Positions 9,690-17,160 of a stretch of DNA of 64,000 nt are shown in pieces. Position numbers and translations under genes: made by a program. Source of the stretch: Prevotella sp. (lineage in GTDB: Bacteria; Bacteroidota; Bacteroidia; Bacteroidales; Bacteroidaceae); NCBI GenBank assembly GCA_017455845.1, contig JAFSYY010000018.1, positions 1 to 64,000 of the forward strand. The letters are read 5' to 3'. Within the stretch, counting starts at the first letter, position 1; each line of letters opens with the position of its first letter. The notes under the pieces were generated by a model, which was given only the letters and a program-made list of their open reading frames with translations, had not been told where the DNA came from and ran no database searches.

Positions 9690-10997
9690 TCACTTCGTGC
9701 CTGGAATGAGTTCCAGTATCTGCTTGATAGGCATGCACAGGTCGTTGGCATCGTAGGAACGATGGTTCTCCAGGATGCTGCTGGCCACCTTGACCATGGC
9801 GGGATAGGCAGCACGGAGCATGTGGTTGGCATAGATCACCACCTTGATGCCCCATTCGGCCAGTTCTTCCTCGCGCAGGTGATTATAAGTGGTGGGTACG
9901 GCAACGATGGGCACGAAGGGATGCTTCTCGTGGAACCGGCGGCAGAACTCGCGGATATCGTCGCCCGTCTTCTCCTTTGAATGGATCATGATGCCGTCGG
10001 CACCGCCCTGCTCCACGTAGGCGCAGCAGCGCTCCATGGCATCGTCGACGCTCTTGCCCGCAATGAGGCTCTCGCAGCGGGCAATGATCATAAAGTCCTT
10101 GGTCACCTGTGCGTTCTTGCCGGCACGTATCTTCTCGCAGAAATGCTCTATGGTGTCCTGCGTCTGTATGGCATCGGTGCCGAAGAGCGAGTTCTTCTTC
10201 AGTCCCACCTTGTCCTCGATAATGACGGCAGAGATGCCGTTGCGCTCCAGGGTGCGCACGGTAAACACGAAGTGCTCCAGTTTGCCGCCCGTGTCGCCGT
10301 CGTAGATGATGGGCTTGGTGGTGCACTCCAAGATATTGGTCAGATCCTGCATGCGCGTGGTCAGGTCCACGGCCTCGATGTCGGGCTTGCCCTTCGACGT
10401 GCTGTCGGTGAGCGAACTGCTCCACATGCCGTCGAAACGCTCGGTGTTGAGGCCGCTTTTCACTTCGAGATTCTCACAGATGAGCCCCGACAGTCCGTCG
10501 TGCACCTCCAGGATGCGCACCACGTCTTTGGCATCTATCAGCCGGCGCAGCGACTTCAGGCGCACGTCGGGCGTAGTGCCTATCTTTTTGATCTCCTTGT
10601 CGAGCGACGACGACTCGATGCCCTTGGTGTAGGGAATCTCTATGACCTCGCCGCCCCATTCCTTCATCACGCCGATGGCTTCGGCACGCAGTTCCTGGTC
10701 AGGTCCCTGCTGCCAGTCGTCGCCATGAATCATAAAGTCGGGCTTCAGGCGGCGCAGGTTCTCGGCATAACTCCATTCGTCCTGGGGCACCACGCGGCTC
10801 ACGCCCTTGATGTTCTCTACCACGTTCCTGCGCTGTTCGTAGGTGAGGTAAGGCAGGCGCTTGTGCTGGGCGATGGCCTTGTCGGTAAACAGGCCTACAA
10901 TCAGTTCGCCATGCTTGGCACCCTCGTTGATAATGTTGATAAGTCCCGGGTGCATGATATCGGCTATCATACCCAGATAAACCGTTTTATTCATCAT
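9690..10997 (-). CDS. aepX: Phosphoenolpyruvate mutase with N-terminal nucleotidyltransferase-like domain
   Basis: A 435-residue enzyme expected to rearrange phosphoenolpyruvate to phosphonopyruvate, making the C-P bond that starts phosphonate synthesis. The C-terminal isocitrate-lyase-like barrel carries the PEP-mutase signature EDKVGLKKNS (261-270), with the loop Asn found in mutases, plus YDGDTGG (232) and the IARCES strand. The N-terminal 140 residues are a nucleotidyltransferase-like domain (GMIADIMHPGLINI, RRNVVENI, HGDDW), but the usual HxGH reads HPGL, so this half may be inactive. No phosphonopyruvate decarboxylase gene is nearby. A class V aminotransferase and a LicD gene lie about 50 kb away. 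The mutase assignment is firm; the final product is unknown. Confidence 0.88.
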   Translation of the reverse strand: MMNKTVYLGMIADIMHPGLINIINEGAKHGELIVGLFTDKAIAQHKRLPYLTYEQRRNVVENIKGVSRVVPQDEWSYAENLRRLKPDFMIHGDDWQQGPDQELRAEAIGVMKEWGGEVIEIPYTKGIESSSLDKEIKKIGTTPDVRLKSLRRLIDAKDVVRILEVHDGLSGLICENLEVKSGLNTERFDGMWSSSLTDSTSKGKPDIEAVDLTTRMQDLTNILECTTKPIIYDGDTGGKLEHFVFTVRTLERNGISAVIIEDKVGLKKNSLFGTDAIQTQDTIEHFCEKIRAGKNAQVTKDFMIIARCESLIAGKSVDDAMERCCAYVEQGGADGIMIHSKEKTGDDIREFCRRFHEKHPFVPIVAVPTTYNHLREEELAEWGIKVVIYANHMLRAAYPAMVKVASSILENHRSYDANDLCMPIKQILELIPGTK

Positions 10998-11026
10998 AAT
11001 CGTATCTGAATCTGCAATTGCGGCCG

Positions 11027-11034
11027 CAAAGTTA
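11027..11034 (-). promoter_or_regulatory. -7 promoter element of the PEP mutase gene
   Basis: TAACTTTG on the minus strand, with TTTG of the -33 region at 11055-11058, exactly 20 bases further upstream. Confidence 0.75.
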
Positions 11035-11125
11035 CAAACATATTCTTATACGGCCAAATTTTTTCAGAAAATTTAGAACAGACAGGTCTAATTGTAACTG
11101 TCATACTGCAAACTGACATGTTTTC

Positions 11126-11180
11126 ACCGCTACCTCGATTGGTTTTCTAATCGCAAGCGTTCCAAAGGGGATGAAACAGC
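11126..11180 (-). repeat. Module shared with the 35.5-kb repeat region
   Basis: Read on the minus strand it contains GTTTCATCCCCTTTGGAACG, then CGCTTGCGATTAGAAAACC and CGAGGTAGCGG. Closely similar strings occur in the same order at 35544-35569 and 35711-35743, where a long A/T hairpin separates the two parts. Confidence 0.75.
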
Positions 11181-11187
11181 CGCCGAA

Positions 11188-11314
11188 GTATCAAAACTGT
11201 ATACACTTCGTATTCCGGTTGTATACAACTTGTATTCAGCCGGAATACAGTTTGTATTCGGCCGGAATACATTTTGTATACAGCCTGTATACAACTTGTA
11301 TTCGGCCTGAATAC
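11188..11314. repeat. 22-bp-period array of six 17-bp dyads (array 2)
   Basis: Units start at 11188, 11210, 11232, 11254, 11276 and 11298. The first, GTATCAAAACTGTATAC, is the exact reverse complement of the last unit of array 1. The spacers follow the same order as in reversed array 1 (ACTTC, AACTT, AGTTT, then an A/T-rich spacer), while the 5-bp unit centres differ. The array lies 42 bases beyond the stop of the PatB-type gene, within its probable 3' untranslated region. Confidence 0.9.
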
Positions 11315-11355
11315 AAAAATGGCGGAAAAATAAGAATAGACAAGTCAAAATGGAA

Positions 11356-12522
11356 TTATTCTGACGATGCGGAAATTCTGGTCAGTGCTTCCATCAGCAG
11401 ACTGCGCGGACAGGCGATGTTCAGGCGGATATAGCCCTCGCCCGTCTGAGGACCGTACATCGTGCCGGGGTTCACCCTCACGCCACACTCACGCAGCAGG
11501 CGGTCGGCATAGTCCTGCGAACTCATGCCCGTTGCCGTGATATCGACCCACGGCAGGTACGTGCCCTCCAGCGGACAGACGTGCCATGCCGGCAGATGTT
11601 CCTCGGCAAAGCGGCAGAGGGTCTGGTAGTTGCCCCAGAGATACTGGTTCAACTCGTCCAGCCAGTCCTCGCTCTCGTTATAGGCCGCCTTCAGGGCCAC
11701 GGGGCCGAAGGGGTTCACGTCGCACACCTCGTTGATGTTGATGGCACGGTCCAGACGGCGGCGCCATTCGGGCTGTGCACAGATGATGTTGGCAATCTGC
11801 AGGCCGGCTATGTTAAACGACTTTGAGGGTGAGTTGAGTATCACGCTGTTCTGCCGGCAGGCCTCGCTCACGGCAGCAAAGGGCTGGAACCGGTGGCCAG
11901 GCATGATGAGTTCGCAGTGTATCTCGTCGCTCACCACCTTCACGCCATGCCTCATGCAGATGGTGTTCATCCGTTCCAGTTCCTCCTTCGTCCACACGCG
12001 TCCCGTAGGGTTGTGCGGGTTGCAGAGCAGGAACACGGTGGTCTTCTCGTCGGCACATTTCGCCTCGAAGTCCGCCCAGTTAAGGGAAAAGTGAGAAGTG
12101 GAGAGTGAATCCCTTTGAAGAACAGCCTCCACCACCTCACAGCCGCTGTTGCGGATGCTGGAGAAGAAGCAGTTGTAGTCGGGCGAGAGCATCACCACTT
12201 TCTCGCCCGGCATGGTCAGGGCTTTCAGGGCCACCGCTATGGCAGGCACCACGCCGGTGGTATAGAGTATCTCCTCGCGGCGGATGGCCCAGCCGTGGCG
12301 ACGCTGGAACCACGAGATGATAGCCTCGTAATAGTCGTCGCCCACCAGCGTATAGCCAAACACCCCGTGCTCGGCCCGCTTGCTTATGGCCTCCTGGATG
12401 GCGGGTGAAGCCTTGAAGTCCATATCGGCCACCCAGAGGGGGATGATGGAAGTGTCTTCATCCCATTTCACACAGCCCGTGCCGCGACGGTCAACGATTT
12501 CATCGAAGTTGTATTTTGGCAT
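11356..12522 (-). CDS. patB: PatB/MalY-type PLP-dependent C-S lyase or aminotransferase
   Basis: A 388-residue fold-type I PLP enzyme. The order of motifs fits the PatB/MalY cystathionine beta-lyase group: WVADMDFKASPAI, LYTTGVVPAIAVALKAL, LLCNPHNPTGRVW, SDEIHCEL and the Schiff-base lysine in NSPSKSFNIAGLQ. The likely reaction is beta-elimination of cystathionine or cysteine to pyruvate, ammonia and a thiol. Residues about 133-144 (SLSTSHFSLNW) are encoded by a GTGAGAA-type heptamer tract at 12089-12115, an apparent in-frame insert. No promoter motif was found just upstream. Confidence 0.85.
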   Translation of the reverse strand: MPKYNFDEIVDRRGTGCVKWDEDTSIIPLWVADMDFKASPAIQEAISKRAEHGVFGYTLVGDDYYEAIISWFQRRHGWAIRREEILYTTGVVPAIAVALKALTMPGEKVVMLSPDYNCFFSSIRNSGCEVVEAVLQRDSLSTSHFSLNWADFEAKCADEKTTVFLLCNPHNPTGRVWTKEELERMNTICMRHGVKVVSDEIHCELIMPGHRFQPFAAVSEACRQNSVILNSPSKSFNIAGLQIANIICAQPEWRRRLDRAININEVCDVNPFGPVALKAAYNESEDWLDELNQYLWGNYQTLCRFAEEHLPAWHVCPLEGTYLPWVDITATGMSSQDYADRLLRECGVRVNPGTMYGPQTGEGYIRLNIACPRSLLMEALTRISASSE

Positions 12523-12553
12523 AGTCTCAGTTGTTTCGACATTTCGACATCCG

Positions 12554-13408
12554 TTATTTCGCCCTCTTAGTAATCACGCAGTCATTCGGCTGCTTCACGT
12601 TCTCGTCTATCGTCACGCTGCCGATGCTGTCGGCCGTGATATGTCCGCTGGTCGGGTTCTTGATGTTGGTGATATGCCCACGGATGTCGGCCTCCACCGT
12701 ACTGTATTCAAACACGCGGTCGCAGGCCTTGTCAAAGGTGCAGTTCTCCAACACCAGACCATCGGCATAGCACAGCAGTTGCTCGCCAGCCAGATGGCAG
12801 TTCACCAGCCTTACATTTTTGGAATGCCAGGCCAGATACTCGCCGTCGAGCACGGAGTCGTAGATGGTCACGTTCTCGCACTCCCAGAACGAGTCCTTCG
12901 TCACGATGCGTGCGTTCCTCAGTTCCACGTTCCTGCAATACTGGAACACATACTTCGAGTCGCTCTGCAGGCCGTCGATCCTCACGTTCTCGCAAAACAT
13001 AAACGGATAGGTGCCCTCGTGCAGCGTCAGGTTACGGGCCTCAATATGCTGGCACCGCCAGAAAGTCTCGTCGGCATCGTTGATGACGACATCCTCCAGA
13101 TACAGGTCGTGCATCTCACGAAACATCTTCGGCGCGTCGATGCGGGTATGGCGCATGTCCAGATGGTCGCTGTACCACAGGGCCGAGCGTGCCCCGGCAT
13201 CAAACTGGCAACGGCTGATCCTGAGGCCGTGGACGTGCCAGAACGGGTACTTGCCCCAGAAGCGGCAGTCTTCTGCCTCAATGTCCGAACACTCCTTGAC
13301 GGCACTCTCCCCGTCGCCAATGGTCACCTGCTCCAGCCTCAGTCCGTGTGACTCGAACAACGGGCGTTCGCCCTCAAAATGCTTGTTTTTTATTGTTACT
13401 TTCTCCAT
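12554..13408 (-). CDS. DUF3737 family protein
   Basis: A 284-residue cytoplasmic protein of the DUF3737 family, whose function is not established. Short repeating strands rich in Cys, Asn and Trp (FWGKYPFWHV, DSFWECENV, YLAWHSKNVRLVNCHLAG) suggest a right-handed beta-helix. The ATG at 13408 is preferred to an upstream TTG because it lies just downstream of the -7 element at 13430-13437. Its 3' end is 31 bases from the PatB-type gene in the same direction, so the two may be cotranscribed. Confidence 0.8.
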   Translation of the reverse strand: MEKVTIKNKHFEGERPLFESHGLRLEQVTIGDGESAVKECSDIEAEDCRFWGKYPFWHVHGLRISRCQFDAGARSALWYSDHLDMRHTRIDAPKMFREMHDLYLEDVVINDADETFWRCQHIEARNLTLHEGTYPFMFCENVRIDGLQSDSKYVFQYCRNVELRNARIVTKDSFWECENVTIYDSVLDGEYLAWHSKNVRLVNCHLAGEQLLCYADGLVLENCTFDKACDRVFEYSTVEADIRGHITNIKNPTSGHITADSIGSVTIDENVKQPNDCVITKRAK

Positions 13409-13429
13409 TGTCAATCACATTTTCGGCTG

Positions 13430-13437
13430 CAAATTTA
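13430..13437 (-). promoter_or_regulatory. -7 promoter element of the DUF3737 gene
   Basis: TAAATTTG on the minus strand, 21 bases upstream of the ATG at 13408. Confidence 0.6.
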
Positions 13438-13511
13438 AGAATAAAATTTCATTTTCGGCTATTTCCTTAAAGAAAAATCACATTTTCAGAGATTCTGTTT
13501 CATTTTTTTTG

Positions 13512-13519
13512 TATCTTTG
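13512..13519 (+). promoter_or_regulatory. -7 promoter element of the sirtuin gene
   Basis: TATCTTTG fits TAnnTTTG. More than 200 bases of leader, including the GC-rich repeat, separate it from the start codon. Confidence 0.65.
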
Positions 13520-13520
13520 C

Positions 13521-13705
13521 AGCAAACTTTTCGCTAAACCGAAAGCAGAGATGAATAATAAAAAGATACAGACCCCACCCCTGCCCCTCCCCTTGAAGGG
13601 AGGGGAGTGCCCTGCGGATTGTTCTTCGGCGGTAGCCTTCCCCTCCCTTGTAGGGGAGGGGCCAGGGGTGGGGTCAGTAACTCAGTTATATAGAAGCAAA
13701 CTTTT
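13521..13705. repeat. GC-rich palindromic insert flanked by 11-bp direct repeats
   Basis: AGCAAACTTTT occurs at 13521-13531 and 13695-13705, bracketing the insert. Inside, GACCCCACCCCTGCCCCTCC (from 13571) pairs with AGGGGAGGGGCCAGGGG and GGGGTC ending at 13675, and each arm has its own small hairpin. The direct repeats look like a target-site duplication. Related CACCCC/TGCCCCTCCCC fragments occur at 35198-35235, 34535-34572 and about 56730-56745. Confidence 0.75.
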
Positions 13706-13753
13706 AGGTTGACAAAAACAATTATATCAGTACAACAAAAGAAAATAATGATT

Positions 13754-14443
13754 ATGAAAAAGAAAATCGTTGTCTTGACAGGTGCCGGCATGTCCGTAGA
13801 GAGCGGACTGCGCACATTCCGCGATGCCGACGGGCTCTGGGAGGAATATCCCGTGGCCAAGGTCGCTACGCATGAAGGATGGGAGGCCGATCCCACCTTG
13901 GTGACCAACTTCTATAACATGCTCCGCAAGAAATGCTGGGGTGTGAAACCTAACGAGGGCCACCGCCTGGTGGCTGCCCTGGAAGAGAAATACGACGTGA
14001 CGGTGGTGACGCAGAACGTTGACAACCTGCACGAGCAGGCCGGCTCGTCGCATGTCATCCACCTGCACGGCGAACTGATGAAGGTGTGCTCCAGCCGCGA
14101 TGTCGACGACCCGCGCTATCAGCAGACGCTCACGCCCGACAACTGTGAGATTGCTCCTGGCACCAAGGCCGGCGACGGCTCTCTGCTCCGGCCCTTCATC
14201 GTGTTCTTCGGCGAGGCCGTGCCCCTCATCTCCGTTGCCGCTGAGGAGGCGCAGACGGCCGACATCTTCATCGTCATCGGCACCAGCCTCAACGTCTACC
14301 CTGCCGCTGGCCTGCTCCACTATGTGCGTCCTGGCACGCCCATCTACCTCATCGACCCCAACCCCATCAGCGCGGGCTCTGGCGTGAAGCAGATTCAGAA
14401 GGGTGCCAGCGAAGGCATGCGCGAACTGAGCAAGATTCTATAG
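13754..14443 (+). CDS. cobB: Sir2-family NAD-dependent protein deacylase
   Basis: This 229-residue class III sirtuin removes acyl groups from protein lysines using NAD. Signatures are VVLTGAGMSVESGLRTFRD at the N-terminus, the catalytic motif VTQNVDNLHEQAGSSHVIHLHG, and VIGTSLNVYPAAGL for NAD binding. The zinc-ribbon cysteines of the usual four-Cys sirtuin appear lost: only one Cys remains near the VCSSRD segment, a pattern seen in other Bacteroidota sirtuins. ATG 13754 gives the standard MKKK-IVVLTGAG start; ATG 13748 is an alternative. The 3' end overlaps the convergent dus gene by six bases. Confidence 0.88.
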   Translation: MKKKIVVLTGAGMSVESGLRTFRDADGLWEEYPVAKVATHEGWEADPTLVTNFYNMLRKKCWGVKPNEGHRLVAALEEKYDVTVVTQNVDNLHEQAGSSHVIHLHGELMKVCSSRDVDDPRYQQTLTPDNCEIAPGTKAGDGSLLRPFIVFFGEAVPLISVAAEEAQTADIFIVIGTSLNVYPAAGLLHYVRPGTPIYLIDPNPISAGSGVKQIQKGASEGMRELSKIL

Positions 14444-15487
14444 ATTGAGGGAGCGGGTGCCTTCCAGGATTTGGAGCAGTTCGTCCATCGTCTCGGCACG
14501 CAGCATGGCGATGCGTGTCTGGCGGAAGTTGGGTATGGCTTTGAAGATGGGCGTGGCGGCCAGATGACGGCGCGTGTGCAGGATGCCTCGCTTCTCGTCG
14601 ATGCGTTCCACGTTGATGCGCAGCAGTTCCTCCAGGATGTCGAGTTTGCGGTTGAAGTCGAGCGGCTCAGGCGGGAAAACCGCCTGACACGGACAATCAT
14701 TGTTTCTATCTATGAAATCGCTGTCTTCTGTAATTTCAGCCAGATTGTCATTGTCGATGAAATCGCGTATTTCCTTAAAAATCCACGGACGGCCGAAGGT
14801 GGCTCGCCCTACCATGATGGCATCCACGCCGTAAGTGTCAAAAGCCCGCTTAGCCTCCTCGGGCGTGGTGATGTCGCCGTTGCCGATGATGGGGATATGG
14901 ATGCGCGGGTTGCGCTTCACCTCGCCTATCAGCGTCCAGTCGGCCTCGCCGGTGTACATCTGTGCCCTTGTGCGGCCGTGGATGGTCAAGGCCTGGATGC
15001 CACAGTCCTGCAACTGCTCTGCCAACTCGGTGATGATAAGTTGCTCGTGGTTCCAGCCCAGGCGCGTCTTGACGGTGACGGGCAGCCTCACGGCATCCAC
15101 CACCTTGCGCGTAATCTCCAGCATCTTGGGGATGTTCTGCAGCATGCCGGCACCGGCACCCTTGCCGGCCACCTTCTTCACCGGACAGCCGAAGTTCAGG
15201 TCGATGAGGTCGGGTCCGGCCTGCTCTACGATGCGTGCCGCCTCGACCATGGCGTCCACGTCGCGCCCGTAGATCTGGATGCCCACGGGCCGTTCCTCGT
15301 CGCTGATGGTCAGTTTCTGCTGGGTGGTCTTCACGTCGCGTATCAATGCCTCTGCCGACACAAACTCCGTATAGACCATCGAGGCACCAAACCGCTTGCA
15401 CAGCAGGCGGAAGCCAATGTCGGTGACATCCTCCATCGGTGCCAGGAACACCGGCTTCGGACCGAATTCTATCTCTCCTATCTTCAT
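14438..15487 (-). CDS. dus: tRNA-dihydrouridine synthase
   Basis: A 349-residue FMN enzyme that reduces uridines in the tRNA D-loop. Visible motifs are FLAPMEDVTDIGFR, DLNFGCPVKKVAGKGAGAG with the catalytic Cys, VKTRLGWNHE, LTIHGRTRAQMYTGEADW and GNGDITTPEEA. The ATG at 15487 was chosen because the -7 element at 15497-15504 covers the ATG at 15499. Residues about 250-275 contain an extra stretch with the palindrome element (CPCQAVFPPEPLD) and a short direct repeat, between the barrel and the helical tRNA-binding domain. The frame is intact. Confidence 0.92.
   Translation of the reverse strand: MKIGEIEFGPKPVFLAPMEDVTDIGFRLLCKRFGASMVYTEFVSAEALIRDVKTTQQKLTISDEERPVGIQIYGRDVDAMVEAARIVEQAGPDLIDLNFGCPVKKVAGKGAGAGMLQNIPKMLEITRKVVDAVRLPVTVKTRLGWNHEQLIITELAEQLQDCGIQALTIHGRTRAQMYTGEADWTLIGEVKRNPRIHIPIIGNGDITTPEEAKRAFDTYGVDAIMVGRATFGRPWIFKEIRDFIDNDNLAEITEDSDFIDRNNDCPCQAVFPPEPLDFNRKLDILEELLRINVERIDEKRGILHTRRHLAATPIFKAIPNFRQTRIAMLRAETMDELLQILEGTRSLNL
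14668..14694. repeat. 27-bp palindrome element inside dus
   Basis: CAGGCGGGAAAACCGCCTG (14668-14686) plus the tail ACACGGAC; same family as the elements in comEC, DUF4350, and the C26 and M19 genes. Confidence 0.9.
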
Positions 15488-15496
15488 TTCAGGGCA

Positions 15497-15504
15497 CAAA
15501 GTTA
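15497..15504 (-). promoter_or_regulatory. -7 promoter element very close to the dus start
   Basis: TAACTTTG on the minus strand lies only nine bases from the ATG at 15487, so the transcript would have almost no leader. Confidence 0.7.
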
Positions 15505-15557
15505 CGATTTTTTTTCATAAAAATAGTTTTTTTTGCCGATATATCCAAAAAAAACAC

Positions 15558-15565
15558 TACCTTTG
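15558..15565 (+). promoter_or_regulatory. -7 promoter element of the GNAT-like gene
   Basis: TACCTTTG fits TAnnTTTG, with TTTG at 15531-15534 as a possible -33 region. It lies 31 bases before the ATG. Confidence 0.7.
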
Positions 15566-15596
15566 TACATTGTTATAACGTAAATCAATACAAATA

Positions 15597-16769
15597 ATGT
15601 CGACAGTAGAAATAAAACGCGTGACCGACAAGCGTGGGCTTGAGGCTTTTATACAACTGCATTACGACCTGTATCGTGGCAACCAATACGATGCGCCAAA
15701 CCTCCATAGCGACGAGGTGAGAACACTATCGCCTTTCATCAAGAAAAAGAATGCCGCTTTCGAGTTCTGCGAGGTGGAATATTACCTGGCCTACAAGGAC
15801 GGCAAGGTGGTGGGCCGCGTGGCCGCCATCATCAACCATCGCTACAACAAGCAGTGGAACCGTCCGTGCGTGCGCTTCGGCTGGCTCGACCTTATCAACG
15901 ACGAGGAGGTGCTGCGTGCACTGCTCACCGCCGTCGAGGACTATGGCCGGCAGAAGGGCATGAAGGAGATCATCGGTCCCCTGGGCTTCACCGACATGGA
16001 CCCCGAGGGCATGCTGACCAAGGGCTTCGACCAACTCGGCACCATGGCCACCGAATATAATTACGAGTACTACCCGCAACTCATGGAGCACATGGCGGGC
16101 TACGAGAAGGACAACGACTACGTGGAGTATAAACTCTACGTGCCCAAGGAGGGCATGCCCGAGAAGTTCATGCGCGTGGCCGAACTCACCATGAAGCGCT
16201 ACAACCTGCACGTGGTGAAGATCACGAAGGAAGACGTCTACGGCCCGCGCAAGTACGGCCACCGCGTCTTTGATGTCATCAACCGCACCTTCAGCCATCT
16301 CTATGGCTACTCGGAGATGTCGGAGAAGCAGATGGACGAGTATGTGGACATGTACTTCAAGTTCATCGACCTGGAGATGCTCTGCCTCGTGGAGGACTGG
16401 AACACGCCCGACCACGACCTTGTGGGCGTGGGCATCACCATCCCCTCGCTGACACGCGCCTTGCAGAAGTGCCGCAACGGCCGTCTGTGGCCTTTTGGCT
16501 GGTGGCATCTGTACCGTGCGCTGAAACTGAAGAAGACCAAGGTGGTGGACTGCCTGCTCATCGGTGTCTTGCCGGAATACCGCACCAAGGGTGCCAACGC
16601 CCTGCTCTTCTACGACCTCATCCCCATCTACCAGAAGTACGGCTTCCTCTGGGGCGAGACCCATGTGGAGATGGAGACCAACGGCAAGGTGCAGAGCCAG
16701 TGGCAGTATCTGGAGCACGAGCAGCACAAGCGCAGAAGGTGCTATAAAAAGGTGATAGGTGTTGGGTGA
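15597..16769 (+). CDS. GNAT-like acyltransferase family protein, conserved in Bacteroidota
   Basis: A 390-residue soluble protein of a conserved Bacteroidota family with an acyltransferase-like fold. The N-terminal half contains YYLAYKDGKVVGRVAAIIN, a typical GNAT beta-strand pair. The C-terminal half carries LLIGVLPEYRTKGANALLFYDL, resembling the acetyl-CoA-binding segment. The substrate is unknown. The last residues (VIGVG) and the stop codon fall inside the left heptamer arm of the four-helix cassette, so the native C-terminus has probably been replaced by repeat sequence. Confidence 0.72.
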   Translation: MSTVEIKRVTDKRGLEAFIQLHYDLYRGNQYDAPNLHSDEVRTLSPFIKKKNAAFEFCEVEYYLAYKDGKVVGRVAAIINHRYNKQWNRPCVRFGWLDLINDEEVLRALLTAVEDYGRQKGMKEIIGPLGFTDMDPEGMLTKGFDQLGTMATEYNYEYYPQLMEHMAGYEKDNDYVEYKLYVPKEGMPEKFMRVAELTMKRYNLHVVKITKEDVYGPRKYGHRVFDVINRTFSHLYGYSEMSEKQMDEYVDMYFKFIDLEMLCLVEDWNTPDHDLVGVGITIPSLTRALQKCRNGRLWPFGWWHLYRALKLKKTKVVDCLLIGVLPEYRTKGANALLFYDLIPIYQKYGFLWGETHVEMETNGKVQSQWQYLEHEQHKRRRCYKKVIGVG

Positions 16770-16782
16770 TAGGTGTTAGATG
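16751..16782 (+). repeat. Left heptamer arm of the four-helix cassette A
   Basis: GGTGATA, GGTGTTG, GGTGATA, GGTGTTA, GATG. The inverted counterpart is at 17174-17211; the inner 23 bases match at about 20 positions. Confidence 0.85.
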
Positions 16783-16794
16783 TTTGTTTTGACT

Positions 16795-17157
16795 ATGGAG
16801 AGATTCTATTATAGGAGGTTGTCTGTTTATCAAAACGCAAAACAATTTGCTAGGGAAGTTAATGATGTTCTTAAAAGATTTCCTGATGCAGAACGTTTTG
16901 CCTTAACTTCACATCTGAGGCGAGTTTCAACTTCTGTAATGTTCAATATTGCAGAAGGTTTTGGCAGATATACGAATAAAGATAGAGTTAGATTCATAGA
17001 TATTGCAAACGGCTCTCTTATGGAATCTTCCAGCGAATTAGAGTTGGCAGAGTCTTATGGATACATAACATGTGAGGAATTGAACTTGTTTGATGATAAA
17101 ATTGAAATTATTGTCAAGCAATTGGCTAAATTGCGTTCAACATTACTTATTGAATAA
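16795..17157 (+). CDS. Four-helix-bundle protein of the S23/23S rRNA intervening-sequence family
   Basis: A 120-residue, highly helical protein with the family signature LRRVSTSVMFNIAEGFGRYTNKD and the helix-terminal FIDIANGSLMESSSELELAE. This family is encoded in intervening sequences of some bacterial 23S rRNAs and is related in fold to Avd of diversity-generating retroelements; its biochemical role is unclear. ATG 16795 is preferred; ATG 16780 lies inside the repeat. The gene is visibly AT-rich compared with both neighbours, which suggests transfer, and is enclosed by inverted heptamer tracts. No rRNA is nearby. It runs in the same direction as its neighbours with almost no spacing. Confidence 0.85.
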   Translation: MERFYYRRLSVYQNAKQFAREVNDVLKRFPDAERFALTSHLRRVSTSVMFNIAEGFGRYTNKDRVRFIDIANGSLMESSSELELAESYGYITCEELNLFDDKIEIIVKQLAKLRSTLLIE

Positions 17158-17160
17158 TTT

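Larger units (their letters stand above)
10998..11355. other. Intergenic region holding a promoter, a shared repeat module and array 2
   Basis: This 358-bp gap lies between the PEP mutase start and the PatB stop. It contains the mutase promoter (11027-11034), a module shared with the 35-kb gap (about 11126-11180) and the 22-bp dyad array (11188-11314). No coding sequence is supported; the ORFs across the array show only repeat-derived residues. Confidence 0.8.
13409..13753. other. Intergenic region with divergent promoters and an inserted GC-rich repeat
   Basis: This 345-bp gap holds promoters for DUF3737 (13430-13437, minus) and the sirtuin (13512-13519, plus). An insertion-like segment (13532-13694) lies between two 11-bp direct repeats. 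A short ORF from 13551 encodes only repeat-derived Pro/Leu/Gly residues and is not called. Confidence 0.75.

Noticed and set aside
11133..11155. Intrinsic terminator between the PEP mutase gene and array 2
   Set aside because: The stem is only five pairs and there is no T-run; it is part of the module shared with the 35-kb gap.
13551..13712. Short Pro/Gly-rich protein before the sirtuin
   Set aside because: It is entirely the GC-rich palindromic insert; such peptides recur wherever the repeat lies in an open frame.
16795..17157. Nearby 23S rRNA gene indicated by the S23-family protein
   Set aside because: No rRNA sequence is adjacent to either copy; both lie between protein genes.
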